Of a stretch of 64,000 nucleotides of DNA, positions 11,625-23,370 are shown piece after piece. The first letter of the stretch is position 1, and each line of letters starts with the position of its first letter. The position numbers were made by a program, and so were the translations under genes. Below the pieces are notes generated by a model, which was given only the letters and a program-made list of their open reading frames with translations, searched no databases and was not told the DNA's origin. The stretch covers positions 1,622,553-1,686,552 of the forward strand of contig CM042091.1 of assembly GCA_023512835.1 (NCBI GenBank). Reading direction: 5' to 3'. This stretch comes from Taxillus chinensis. Its lineage: Eukaryota; Streptophyta; Magnoliopsida; Santalales; Loranthaceae.

Positions 11625-12539
11625 AGTCTAGCATCTGAAACTATCTTCACTGCAAATCTTATGGAGCTGATCAATGAGACTAACAAAAGGAAAGGTGAAA
11701 AGAATGTAAATGATGTTGTCCATTTTTCTCTCTATTTTGTTTCTCCCTATGTAATATGTATGATGCCAATGGTAGAATCCGTTTATGATGTTATGTTGAC
11801 ATGACTTTCTTTGTTGTATTAAAAAATTGTTTAAACTTTGATGTTTTTAATATTAGTTTATGGTTGTCATTATTTCTTTTCTTATATTTTAATTTATTAT
11901 ATTTTTTGTCGTCGAAATTCAAAAACCGATTTAAATCGATAAACCGAACCGATTTTTTATGTACCGAACCGAACCAAGAACCGATGGTTTTCATTTTCAT
12001 TGGTTGGTTTTGGTTCGAATATTTTACAAACCGAATGTCTTTGGTTCAGTTTTAAATTACTACATAAAACCGACCGAACCGACCGATGCTCACTCCTATT
12101 GTAAACTCTCCCGTTTGCAATTATCTTTGAGGTTAAATGAACTTCTTATGTGGTCAAGGATGTCTTGTCGATTGAATCACGTAAATTTTTATAATCTCTT
12201 TAATTTGATTCTTTTTTCTTTCTGCTTGAAATTACCTTTGAGAGAGAGATATTTGCGATCTTAATAATACTCCTATTTCCACTAAAACTCACCTGAATAC
12301 TAAAATATGGATGAAATAAATAACATGTAAAGGAGCGATCAAACAATTTTTCATCTCAAAAATGGAATTAAAGGTTGAGAAGGGGGATATACATTAAAAT
12401 TGCATTTCTGGTTATGAAATTACATTAACACTCAAAACAACAATGAGTGACATTTATATTATTAAAACAATTAATCAAGCTTAATTTGTCACACAAATTC
12501 ATATCAAAACCAGCAAGTATAATAATATTATTTTTGAAT

Positions 12540-12840
12540 CTAATCATTATGGATTTGGTGGAATTATAGCATTATAGTGATACAGATTAGGTTGGAGACT
12601 TAGATGATAGAATATCAACTAATGTTGTATAGTTAAATAGAAAATATAATAGTGTAATAGTTAGTACAACAGAGACAAAATATGTGGTTGCACATGTACT
12701 CATGTGGTGTAAATGAAGAAGCAGTTAGAAGATTTAAGAATTGATGTTGAAATACCAATTAGTATATGGTGTGATAATATATGTAATCAACATGGATAGG
12801 AATTTAAGAACTAAATATATCAAACTCCTTTTTGTCTAGG
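12540..12840 (+). pseudogene. Ty1/copia reverse-transcriptase RNase H remnant
   Basis: Decayed reading frame shows copia RNase H landmarks in order: YSDTD..GDLDDR, then NSVIVSTTETKYVVA (copies of the STTEAEYxAxS signature), then QLEDLRIDVEIPISIWCDN. Several stops and a frameshift near 12715. No LTR was found around it. It is a dead fragment. Confidence 0.7.
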
Positions 12841-14540
12841 TTAGACATATGTCTTTATATTTTGATTTTATATATATATATATAGCTTTCTAAACAAACT
12901 TAGAGGTCAATAAGTAGCAACATCCAAAACATGGGTAGTGCCTTAAATAATGAATTTAACACTTGTAAATATCCCTAAAATTTACTATTTTATAATAAAA
13001 TTGAAACATGTAATATAATAATCAATGATGGTTATATTTATTATCAATATAATAATGTATGTACATAGTATGAAATTGAAATCTAAAATATTTATTTTAT
13101 ATTTAAAATTACAATTGTTATATAAATTTTTGAGGAGTAAATTTTAAATTTAATTTATTTTTTATAAGAGATGATAAAACAAAAGATATTAATAATTAGG
13201 ACAAAATTTACCACCAACCCAAGAAGCTCCTTCTAATCTTAATGATTTGTCATCACTGATTTTCGTTCAGGGCAATACCAAATGATAAAGTACAGAGTCG
13301 TCACTAACTATTTTTAGGGTATAGTTAATCACCTAAAATGTATGGTTTATGTTAGAAGATAAATGTTTGAGAGTTGGTTACATGAAGGGAACGATTAAAA
13401 CCCTTATAACGGTTTTAAAAATGTTGGTTCCATGCTAATTGATAAATTTGTTGGAACTATTTATTATTATTGGTCTAACCATCGGGGGGAATAGACATGG
13501 TTATGTCTTCTCAAACGTTGGTCTATTCCATTAGACAATATGGACCCAAAAGCATTCTTAGGGTTTCTGTATTTTTATGTTTTTGCTTTTAACGGAACAT
13601 GTTTTAGAAAAAAACAATAAAGACACCCTTTTTAAAAAAAAATTTGTTTTTGTTTTTGTTTTTAGTTTTTTGAAGCCCCTTTTTTTATTCTTTTCTTGAT
13701 TTTATTTCTGGATTAGCATAATTTAAACTAAGGTTCTTCTACTTATTTTTAACAATTTCTTTTTTTGTTTTCTTTTTTTATTAGCCTTTTAAAAAAACAT
13801 TTATTAGTTTTTTTTTTTTTTGAAAAAACACATGTAAGTAAAAACTTAAATCTCTCCCCTTCTCTCTCTCTTTTTTTCTTTTTTCTTTTTTTACATCTTA
13901 CACATTACATATTGCATATAATGTAAATAATAAAGAAAACAACAAACAATTACAACAAAACGAAAACAACGAATTTAAAGAATACACACAAACAAAAACC
14001 AACAACACGTCCAAGCCCACTCGTCGGCACCGGTAGAAAGCAACACACCTCCAACTTTGATGGAAATTTAGTACATTGGAATTTAGCTAGCCGAGATATG
14101 GAGAACCGTGGAGAATGATGTTTTTTTTTGTTTTTGCTTTTGGGAATTGATGGAAAAGGAAACGGGAGATGATTTGTGTTATTAAAGGAATGGAAATGAA
14201 AAACAAATTAAGTGTGAGATAGGAGAGAGAGAGAGAGAGAGCGTATTCGGGTGATATTTTTGGCAAGAGAGAGAGAGAGATGAAAAAGAGAATTGGAAAG
14301 AAAATGGGTGTGATTGTTTTGGGCCAGAATACGTGTCGTCCTCATGTGTGGCTTCTTATTCTGTAAGCTTCTTATTAAATTATTTGTGTAAAGTTTAATG
14401 GCCAAAATGTTGGCCACCTGTTAAGACCTCCCATGATTCGCTTGTTTTTTTTTTTTTTGCCTTTTACGCACATATGACCGATAATTCGTTGGAGTGACAC
14501 TTTCAGGGTCGCGACAGTGCCCAGATCATACGAATTCAAA
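12841..14540. other. AT-rich spacer, possible LTR-element leader remnants
   Basis: No gene seen. The stretch 13250-13330 (CAGAGTCGTCACTAACTATT context) and 14500-14520 (AGGGTCGCGACAGTGCCC) resemble leader sequence of LTR retroelements. I could not pair LTRs. GA microsatellites lie at 14223-14243 and 14265-14282. Confidence 0.35.
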
Positions 14541-14554
14541 GGTTTGGATTTTCA

Positions 14555-14830
14555 TGTAGTCAGTGAGTTGAGGGTCGTTAGCTCAGAGGTTCAGATTAAC
14601 TTTAAATGTTTGGATTAACTGAGAGGTTCATTAACTTCTGATGTTCGGATTATGCTCTCAAAAGTTCAAATTAACTCAGAGGTTCAAAGTAAGCTCAAAT
14701 ATCCAGATTAAACCCAGAGGCTTAAATTAAGCTCCTAGAGGTTCGGATTAAGCTCTGAGGGGTCCGAATTAAGCTCAAGGTCCAAATTTTCACTCATAGG
14801 TCTGAATTATTGCTCAAAGGTCTGAATTTT
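14555..14830. repeat. Degenerate minisatellite, about 20-30 bp units
   Basis: Around ten imperfect copies of a unit near AGAGGTTCGGATTAAGCTC follow one another, e.g. AGAGGTTCAGATTAAC, GAGGTTCGGATTAAGCTC, GGGGTCCGAATTAAGCTC, AGGTCTGAATTATTGCTC. Spacing varies from about 20 to 30 bp. No coding frame. Confidence 0.75.
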
Positions 14831-16429
14831 TTATTTTAACATTTATTTATTTATTTATTAAAATTTTTGTAGTTTGTTTTATTCTTATTATTATTGTTTT
14901 TTTATTTTGTTTTGCTATTTTTATAAAAATGAAAAAACGAATGAGAGGACATTAAAGCAGTAAACAAATATGAATTAAGTATGTGTGTGTTCAATTCTTT
15001 GATTAAAATGAAATCCAACTACATTTAAATTATTTTTTTCTTTCATATATAAATACATATCAAAATAAATTCCCTTAATTATTGTCCATATTATTAAAAT
15101 AATATTTTTACTCTTATTTTTATTTTTTATTTTATTTTTTAATATTTTAATTACTACTTTTCAATTGTTATTTTTTATAATTTAATAATTATAAAAAATA
15201 AATAATATTTTTCAATACATTAAAAAACAATACACAAATCTAGAAAGTTTAATGTATAATTTTTATTATGAGAATGATTTTGTGTTTTTTTTTACTTTTT
15301 TTAAAAATAAGTATAAACAAACTTTTATAAGAAATTTGTTACACGACCTAGTTTGACTTTATGATAAATGTTTTAAGGCAAAAAAAAAAATGTAAATTAA
15401 ACTGTCATTTTTGGGAAAGCAAAATTAGACTATTCTCATTACAAAAGATAATAATCTTATGATATTTATTCAATTAAAACTTATAATAGTATAGATTTTT
15501 GGACGTTTAGATTTTAAACAACACTGCAATCATTCTATTTGTTAAGGCTAGAAGATCAACATTTATATGTTAAGAACCTCTCCATTACCCTTAGCCCATG
15601 ACTCAAAAAATTTCATAAATATCTAACAAAATACATACATACATATATATAAGCATAAGAAATTGTATACGGGAAATACGAGCATCACTGCTGATGACAA
15701 TAGCAACACCTATCACGATTTTTGTGAAAACTCAAAAGATTACTTACCAAAAAAGTAATAAAAAATATAAAACTCTTGATGTACTATTTATAATATTGAA
15801 CTGTGTTCGTTCATGTCATATCTTGTTTCTATATTTGTATATCATTGTCTATAAATTGTAGAAAGGAACAAGTGAGAGCTCTCTTAACACTTTCGTAGGT
15901 TACAACTCTAAACGTCGAGGATAAAGAAATGAAGGTAAAGAAGGGAAGAAATAACATGATATTTATGATGCAAGCAATGACAACGCGATTTCTCTACCAC
16001 AATTGAAAATGTAAGAAATGACATAATTCCATAGTAAAAATTGTGAAAACTTTAAAATCAAACATATGCTTCATATTAAGGCATCCGCCAATTACCAAAA
16101 ATAAGTGATCAATTCAGATCATACAAACATTAAAAGAACAAAACAAAAAGCAATCACACTTGTATACATACAGAGAGAGGGGGAGAGAGAAGCAAAATTA
16201 ATTGAGAGTAGTGTTGGAATTTATTATTTTTCAAATAAATATATTGAAATAAAATGGAAAATAGATTTTTATATATATATATATATAAGTAATATTGAAG
16301 TTGTCCTTAAAAGGGCCCAAATCCAACCAGACCATTATATAAGACCTATACTACCTGCTTCAAACAGCTGCAGATATTTTTAACCTAACCGCAAAGATAA
16401 TAATATAAGTAGTAATATTGGAGTTGCGC
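14831..16429. other. Very AT-rich spacer, no gene seen
   Basis: Long A/T runs, short (AT)n at about 16270-16287. Nothing with coding or RNA-gene character was recognised. Confidence 0.5.
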
Positions 16430-16481
16430 CAACAAACCGCGGCACAATAAACAGCTGCTATAGATTTTTTTCCTTGTAGTG
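16430..16481. mobile_element. Possible CACTA right terminus, truncated
   Basis: Reads AACCGCGGCACAATAAACAG...CTGCTATAG, then T-rich sequence and CCTTGTAGTG at 16472-16481. CTTGTAGTG is the right-hand CACTA terminus, and a CAGCTGCTATAG/ACCGCGG subterminal pattern is usual in such elements. No matching CACTACAAG left end was found upstream. Confidence 0.4.
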
Positions 16482-16918
16482 GTAACATAAATAATATTAT
16501 GACTGATGGTAAATATTTTGGACTCACTTGTGAGTAAAGTTTTGGGAAAACTAATTTTTATTTCAATCTCTCTTTCTGCATATATAATTTTGTTTATTTA
16601 TGTTTGGATTTTTTTTTTTTTATTAGATGTGTGTTGGTGTGTGTGGATCCTATCAGCACTTTACTCACAAGTCAACCCATAGCCGTTGATATATGATTGA
16701 GGATAAAATCTGATTCTTTGGGCGGTAGTGAAAAAATGGGAGTTTACGAAAGTTAATTAGTTTAAGAGAAATAAAGAGTAAAATACAAATTATAAATTTA
16801 AGATTAAGGAATAATTTTGTACATTATAACTTAATATATAAAAATTCCATTTTATAAATTTATAATTAGCATTTTAAAATGCTAATTAAAATATACTAGT
16901 AATAATTTGTTTTTTTAC
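16482..16918. other. Spacer, no gene seen
   Basis: AT-rich non-coding sequence between the CACTA-end fragment and the short duplication. Nothing recognised. Confidence 0.4.
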
Positions 16919-17068
16919 CAAAACCCTTTTGGCATTCAGATTAGAACATGGAAGGAGACGCAAAAGGAATCACAATTGCGTCCCCTAGCCATCAAAACCC
17001 TTTTGGCATATAGGAATCAAAACACAATTGAGGATTCAGAACATGGAAGGAGATGCAAAAGATTAGAA
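16919..17068. repeat. Short direct duplication with reshuffled blocks
   Basis: CAAAACCCTTTTGGCAT occurs at 16919 and 16993. AGAACATGGAAGGAGA(C/T)GCAAA occurs at 16943 and 17038. The two blocks are offset by 74 and 95 bp, so one copy has about 21 bp inserted between them. Confidence 0.8.
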
Positions 17069-17386
17069 AAAGTATCCAATGGAACTCCTTTTGCATCCCC
17101 CTTTTTTTGCCTTCTTATCTTTAACACTTAATAATTCAATATATTTAATTTAAACCCTATCAATCCTTCTTCACATCCACTGTACAAGGGTGCAATTTAA
17201 GCCACTGAGTAGCGATAATTTGACCACGCTCCGAAGCAAATAACCAAACAACAATCATAGACCCATAGCAGAAAAACAAAAAAATCAAACCTCGCCATTG
17301 AAATCATAGTCCCTAAAAGGCATAACGTGCGTCCTTAATTGGTAACAGTCAGATCATAACCCTCATAACCCCTGATGATTCCATAT

Positions 17387-18037
17387 TCACACGGCAGTAG
17401 AGCACTGTGCTCCCTGTTTAATGCTCACAATACCGGAGGGGGCGACGTAGGGCCCAGAAGCCATGACCCCAACGCAGTTCACATTAAGATGGTATGGCCC
17501 GGACACCCACGCACCCACCTTCCACTTCACCCTCCCGCTGATCCTCAAACTCAAGACCAGTTTCCCTGCGGTCTGGTCGCGAACAACCTCGTACCCAAGG
17601 GACGGCGCCACCGGGAGGCCTGTTCCGGAAAGGGACGCCGAGAGCAGGTTAGCCTCCTGGCGGTCCTGATAGAAGGGTGGCAGCGGGACTTGGACCGTTA
17701 TCTGTTGGCCCCTGTAGGAGGCGTAGGCTTGGAGGTCGTCGTAGTATATGCCGACTTTCTGGTTTGGGTTTTTGGAGAGGAGGGTGATTTGGATGGAGGA
17801 ATTAAGGAGGTGATCGGAGCCAGAGAGGAAGGTTAGTTTGTAGATCTCGGCTTGTTGGAGGGAGAATTGGGGTTTTGCCGGGTGGAGGATGAACCAGAAG
17901 AGGAAGATTAGGGAAAGGATGGAGGTGAAGAGGGTGGCGAAGACGAGAAAGAGCTTCTTGTAGACCTTGTAATCGTGGGTGTGTACTAGTCCTTTCTTGG
18001 CGCAGTGCTTAGGAGATTTTATGCCTATCTCAGACAT
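17387..18037 (-). CDS. NHL26: NDR1/HIN1-like protein, NHL26 type (LEA_2 family)
   Basis: A 216-residue intronless gene. NHL26 in Arabidopsis is a phloem companion-cell protein at plasmodesmata that affects sugar export (family knowledge). Visible here: a short basic cytosolic N-terminus opening with SEIGIKSPKHCAKKG, which recalls the NHL26 N-terminus, one membrane anchor at about residues 29-52 (LFLVFATLFTSILSLIFLFW), the HPAKPQF junction, and a LEA_2/WHy domain with SKNPNQKVGIYYDDL, YASYRGQQITVQVPLPPFYQ and LRISGRVKWKVGAWVSGPYH, ending NVNCVGV ... CST. Length is normal for the family. The first ATG is used; no earlier in-frame ATG. Upstream (18062-18095) the leader carries a long CT/GA tract, and a TTTATTTATTC box (minus strand) lies near 18140-18150 as a possible TATA element. 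Identity as NHL26 rather than another NHL is judged from motifs by eye. Confidence 0.93.
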   Translation of the reverse strand: MSEIGIKSPKHCAKKGLVHTHDYKVYKKLFLVFATLFTSILSLIFLFWFILHPAKPQFSLQQAEIYKLTFLSGSDHLLNSSIQITLLSKNPNQKVGIYYDDLQAYASYRGQQITVQVPLPPFYQDRQEANLLSASLSGTGLPVAPSLGYEVVRDQTAGKLVLSLRISGRVKWKVGAWVSGPYHLNVNCVGVMASGPYVAPSGIVSIKQGAQCSTAV

Positions 18038-18062
18038 TTGCAGCCGAGTGGTATATGAGAAC

Positions 18063-18095
<33 letters not shown>

Positions 18096-18561
18096 GGCCG
18101 GTTTTAGTTTTACTAGTTGGACGTGTGGGGAAGGAGGGTTGAATAAATAAAGAGAAGCAAAGAGAGCACCAATACTTCAGCATTTTTAGCTGTATGGGAT
18201 TATCATTATCTCCATTCTCCATGCTACTGTGGTCTACCATCTCGTGGTCCAGCACACATTTCAAGAGAGGAAATCATGGTAATGTTATTAAAGTTCTCGC
18301 AAGTTGATTGTGATATAAAATCAATTATGTTACTCATTATTAAAACAAAATAGACATTACATACATTAATACATAGTCAAACAGATCATAGACCGTAGTT
18401 CTTGTTGTTCACTTACCGTGACTAGCTTGTCGCAATTATATTGTCAAATGTAAGTAGGAAAATATATATTAACCAAAACAAAATTACGTGTACCTATACG
18501 GGCATACCTAAAAAGTATAGGCTAAAGATCAAGCACGACTTAAGCAACAACAGAAAGTGAG

Positions 18562-18568
18562 TATAAAA
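18562..18568 (+). promoter_or_regulatory. TATA-box candidate upstream of a small ORF
   Basis: TATAAAA lies 49 bp before the ATG at 18617. It is the only clear core-promoter-like sequence in this spacer. Confidence 0.3.
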
Positions 18569-18616
18569 CAGCGAACAGGTGGAAAACACAAATCGAAGAG
18601 CTAATATGGATCATAG

Positions 18617-18817
18617 ATGGGTCTAGTGGGCTTGTCGAAGGACAGAGAATTTGATCCTGTTCATGACCTTGCTCACTTCAAAAGCCTAGAAATCAAAATG
18701 GTGAACATTAATACGCTCCAAAGGACATACACTGCTGTTGCTAAGGCAGGGCAACAAATCCGGCCGGGGATACTGAAAAGAGCACCAGGTGCTGTCAAGG
18801 TGTTCAGGCAGGCCTGA
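18617..18817 (+). CDS. Small ORF of unknown function (66 aa)
   Basis: I do not recognise this product. It is basic (many K/R), soluble-looking, with segments DREFDPVHDLAHFKSLEIK and TYTAVAKAGQQIRPGILKR, and no membrane segment or signal peptide. A TATAAAA lies upstream. It stands alone between the NHL26-like gene and non-coding spacer. It may be a true short gene, a last exon, or a leftover of a larger gene; composition is less AT-rich than its surroundings, which is the main reason to list it. Confidence 0.3.
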   Translation: MGLVGLSKDREFDPVHDLAHFKSLEIKMVNINTLQRTYTAVAKAGQQIRPGILKRAPGAVKVFRQA

Positions 18818-20859
18818 AGCGGCCAAGCCATACTCTTGTGCAGTCTTCTTAAGTGTACTTAGTTACACAAGTATAATAGTGGTCATTATAATGTGATAAT
18901 AATGATACGTATACTATTTTGTGCAGTTTTTTGGCGCGCACTTAATGTGTTAGTATTCTATCGATTATATATAATCGACTCATGGGTGCAATCGAATCAA
19001 AACATTGATAAATGTTATTACCATCTCCAGCTCTAAAAGGACTTTAGGTTTGAATAAAACTTTTTTTTCATATGCACACCACTACAAGTTTAATAAATAA
19101 TTCGTTTTTTTTTTCAAGTCATAATAGCATATACGTGGTATCTTTCTCCTTTTTTCTCCATCTTTTCATACGTTTGAATTCCTGCCTATGCGTGATGGAC
19201 CCAGCGATGCTCTGGAAAAGACACAAAGTGGATTGGTTACAAGTGAGATGATGATGGCTAATGGCTAATGGCAATATATATATATATATATATGCATATT
19301 TTGTAATTAATAACTAATTAGGCACTGTTTGTTGCAACCAGAGAAGTAATATCGAATTCATGAATTCCTCTCTCATTTCATGCAATCAAGCTTTAGTGTT
19401 TTTCACGCTTTTAAAAAGGACTGCGCGCCAATTATTTTTCAGTTCTCAAATTGTATGGGCTTGAGGTTTTAGCTGTAATTTTTCCAAACGTCAATGTCAC
19501 GCTTAGGTACAGTAAAACTGGAACAGGGACAAAGGAGTTCTGTCAAATCAATGGCCATGATGATGACCAAAACAACACCATATTGATATCGCACTAAGGT
19601 AGGGACACCCATAATAGACACACAGACAGTGGTTGGCAGTGAGTGAGAGGAAGAGGCATGCGTCGTTTCCTTAGGGTTCTCGAATGGCCCATCATTCAAT
19701 AATGTGTCTTTTTTATTATTATTATTGTTATTATTATTATTATCATGGCAATTGAACGGCCAGTAATGTAACGGATTTTTCCATACGGCGTTTAAATGGC
19801 AATTCATGTTACGGGTATATTCCATCAGGGTTTTATTTTATATGCGCATGCTCATGCTCATGCAATGGGTGTGTATGTGTGAGTATGCTCCTCCACGAAA
19901 CGATTGCGTAGGAGAGAGGTGAAGGATGCAAAGGGATATCTCGGTCTGTGGTGGAATCCGATGGCAAGCGCTTTTATAAATGAGTGGAGAAATGGAGAGG
20001 GCCTTTCTTCTTTCTTTTTTTGTTTTTTTTAATCGAGAAGGCATTTGAAAAGGACGATTTTCTAGCAACATAGGGTGACATTTGTAGCCTTTTTCCATTG
20101 ATTTGGGATGCTGTTAACGAAGATTGCTCCAAACATGACTAGCAACTCTATTTTTTATTTAATTTAAGAAATAATTAAAACTTTTATTTCAGAATTTAAT
20201 ATATTTTGATATTAATATTGCATTCACTTTAAAGCTTTTGATTTCACTAAAAAGTACGTCATTAAATAGAATAAAATATGAAACTTATATATATTTTGTT
20301 AAGTTTTGTAGTAAATACAAATGTTTAAATTTTATTTTAAAATTTAAATAAATAGACCATATTAAAACTATGCATGCCACAACAAATTCAATTTCTTTTA
20401 TTTAGCCACACATAAATTTGTAGTAAAATCACTTGGGTAAATATCAAGGAAGAAGGAAAAATGTACACTAAGAATCTCGAGAAAAACATGCTGTGGGCAC
20501 AAAGTCTGAAAAATGAATGCTAAAATAAGACAATTGAAATATGAATATCAACTTCAATAAATTAAATGTCACTTACTGTCATGCATTTGAGATTGGAATT
20601 AATTTTAAATATGTATTTCCATATGCCTTCTTGTTCTTAGTTTCTTTTCTTGTTCTCCTTCAAATATAGATTGATATTTCTCCCCAATATCATAAGTGTT
20701 CACTTGTTATATGAGAATAAAATTGAAATAATATAAATGAGATTGATATAAGAATCAAAATAAAATATGTTATTATCAGTACCTTCATCTATTGCGAAAA
20801 GAAAGCTTTGGTTTTATAATTTCTGGCAATATTTACTCAAAATGTAATATCCCACCAGA
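18818..20859. other. Spacer, microsatellites only
   Basis: Holds (AT)n at about 19273-19293 and an (ATT)n-type tract at 19710-19743. A lone CACTACAAG at about 19080 has no partner. Two open frames on the minus strand (19469-19825 and 19838-20098) lack recognisable features. Confidence 0.45.
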
Positions 20860-20862
20860 GGT

Positions 20863-21260
20863 TTAGAGTCAAAAAAGAAGAATATTAGGCGAACAGCTAA
20901 CGATTACTTTCTTGATAATTCAATCTTATGCAAACATAGTTATGATATGGTATTGCTGCGATGTAGGGAAAATGATGAAGTAATTCAAATCCTCAAAGAA
21001 GTCCATGAAGCTAATAGTGGATCATACGCAAATGGGCACTTTCTGTCTAGACAAATCACGAGGATGAGCTATAATGGATTAACATTGAAAAGGATTACAT
21101 AAATATGTATGCAAGTGCTTTAAATGCCAAATATATGGTGATTGCTGTATGGATTGAAGTGCCCATGTCTTAGCCACATGTGATGACATCACCATATATA
21201 GCCATTCTCATTGTAAGGCGTGGACATCATCAGGCCAATATTGCTAAAGGCTTCTATCGG
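20863..21260 (+). pseudogene. Ty3/gypsy integrase (zinc-binding H2C2 and catalytic start) remnant
   Basis: Reads DYFLDNSILCK.SYDMVLLRC, EVIQILKEVHEANSG, YANGHFLSRQITRMSYNGLT, then (with stops) a Cys pair near KCFKCQIYG-like sequence, then (frameshifted) HVMTSP and GVDIIRPI. These follow the order of the gypsy integrase HHCC finger and the WGxDIIGPI entry to the catalytic core. Multiple stops make it inactive. No LTRs found. Confidence 0.72.
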
Positions 21261-21389
21261 CTGCCCTCTTTGTGTAGTCGTTGTTGTTACCTCAACCTTC
21301 TTCTCCTTTGCCAGAATCGCTTCAATCCAACGGACCCAAGCACCAACAATCTATTTTCATCATCGAAACCTAAGAAGAGTGTGAAATGA

Positions 21390-22889
21390 GCTTGGAACAA
21401 AAATAGCAAAAGGAACTTAAGACATAAATAACAAAAGGACGGATTAGAAATAATGAAATTGGAGCTTCAATAGCAAATTTTGTATAATTAAAAATATTCA
21501 TATAACCTTTTAGCAAGTTAGTACACTTTTTTCCCATTTAGTTCAAGCGTGCGTAGGAATAACAATTGGTATTGATAAATTATCTTCTAGGTTTGAAACT
21601 TGCTTTTTGCTTACCAAAATGTAAATCCTTGATCTAGTAACACTTAGGATGTAGATTTTAGTACTCATGCAATGTTTGTGTTTGGTAGAACTTGATGTTT
21701 GTTTGTAAAAATTAAAAATTAAAAATAAAACAAAAAAAACTAAATACCAAATTAGTTTTAATTTGTTGTAAAATAAAAGCAATAAAATTTCTTAAATCGT
21801 TCATACTTTTGTTAAATAAATATATATATAACTAAAAAAAGTTTAAAATGCTTAAATCTTTGAAAATCTTAAGACTAAAAAGCTTTAGAACATTAAAATT
21901 TTAAAACTTTAAAATCTCCAAAAACAACAAAAATGTAGCTTTTAAAAAGCTATGCAAATAATCGTGCAATTACGTAATTAATATTCAATTTAATTATTTA
22001 ATTAGATCAAGAATAAGTTATGGCAAATGTTTTTCTTTATTTATCCTAGTATGTTAAAATATAATTTTAAACTTTTGAGACCAGGGGCATTTATCTTACA
22101 TTCTAATATTTTCAAAAAAAAAATGTGGCCACGTTTGGTTACTTTTAATTATTTAAAAAAATAAAATTATTTTTAAAAATTATGAATTCATCAGGTGAAT
22201 TTACATCAACCATTAATAATTTTAAATTATTTGAATACATTTTTTTAAAATAATTCTATTTTTAAAAATAATACATTCTACCGAAACATCCCCTATACAT
22301 CTAAAATAAAACAATTGTAAATCAATTCAAGAAAGTAATGGTTCTACTCACTATCATTAAAGAAAACATTACTCGTTATTAGAATCCATTGGTTGTATTT
22401 CACAAAAAGTTTTAACCAAGTTAAAACAAGTAGTGATTCTTTTTCTTTTTTATATAGGTATCAATTTTAAGCATCATTGACTTGTTTAACATTTCCATGC
22501 ATGACTGACTTCTCAATTCATCTTCGATGTTAAACCATGAATTATATGGCATGTGACCAATCACATCTCATTTAATTGGTGTTTACTCTAAAAACCAAAG
22601 TAAAAAATCTCATTATAATAAAATAGACTTGAACCCGTATTAAGGATAATTCTATAGCCAAAAATGCTCAAAAAAGGTCAAGTAATGAATCTGAACGAAA
22701 TGGGGTGATGATAGTGGTTCCTCCAAACCTACCGAATGAACTACTGAAAATGTTGAATGCACGATCTTAGCCAGAGCTTCAACTAAAACGTCACCTCTAT
22801 GAGAGCCATCTAGAAGGAAAATTGCCGATTGTGGAGTCACTCGCCTTTGAAGGGATTTAAAGCAGAAGGCGGGTGAAGGGATTTAAAGG
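21390..22889. other. AT-rich spacer, no gene seen
   Basis: No recognisable coding sequence. 21790-22310 is dominated by AATTTTAAAA-type sequence. Confidence 0.45.
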
Positions 22890-23131
22890 AGAATGTAGTT
22901 TTCTGATCCCTCCTTTCAACCATCGAACCCTAAACTTTTGTTTAGCAAAGTTTTCCTTTGCTTTACACAAATTAGTAAACTACAACATTTGGTCTTGTTC
23001 TTCTATCAGGAGAATGTAGTTTTCTGATCCCTCCTTTCAACCATCGAACCCTAAACTTTTGTTTAGCAAAGTTTTCCTTTGCTTTACACAAATTAGTAAA
23101 CTACAACATTTGGTCTTGTTCTTCTATCAGG
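22890..23131. repeat. Perfect 121-bp tandem duplication
   Basis: 22890-23010 and 23011-23131 are identical as far as I can compare, both opening GAATGTAGTTTTCTGATCCC and closing TTGTTCTTCTATCAGG. Identity implies a recent event. The duplicated unit has no coding content. Confidence 0.95.
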
Positions 23132-23370
23132 CCCAGATCAAAACTTGTAGAGTCCGCATCCAACTGCTCATGAATATGTTATGAAACTGATCACGGCTCT
23201 CATTAAACTTGGAAGATATATTCTAGAAATACAATATATGTTGACTAATTCATTTTTTTTCATTTGTTGGTTTTTTCTTTAAATTCCAGCTAATGTCAAT
23301 GTTTAGTATTGTTTGCTCTTTTTTTAAGTTATTTTTATGTGGCATGGTTCCGGCATGTAAAATTTCATTA

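Larger units (their letters stand above)
9934..12098 (+). mobile_element. Non-autonomous gene-carrying hAT element (hAT copy 2, 'Pack-hAT')
   Basis: Left end TAGGAGTGAGCAAAAAACCG and right end ...CGATGCTCACTCCTA give 12-bp inverted repeats. They are flanked by the perfect 8-bp duplication TTGTAAAC (9926-9933 and 12099-12106). Its left end matches the right end of hAT copy 1 and its right end matches the left end of copy 1, including the TCGGTCGGTTCGGTCGGTTT block. The two are therefore the same family in opposite orientation. No transposase is present; the 2165-bp interior is host-derived: a 5'-leader-like segment with start codon (about 10130-10763, plus strand) and a P4-ATPase gene fragment (about 10827-11624, minus strand). 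Confidence 0.92.

Noticed and set aside
13250..14520. LTR retroelement body
   Set aside because: Leader-like phrases only; no LTR pair, primer site or coding domain could be matched.
14578..14600. tRNA-like phrase TTAGCTCAGAGGTTC
   Set aside because: Part of the minisatellite; no cloverleaf can be formed around it.
19080..19092. CACTACAAG sequence as a CACTA left end
   Set aside because: No matching right end in the correct orientation downstream and no subterminal repeats.
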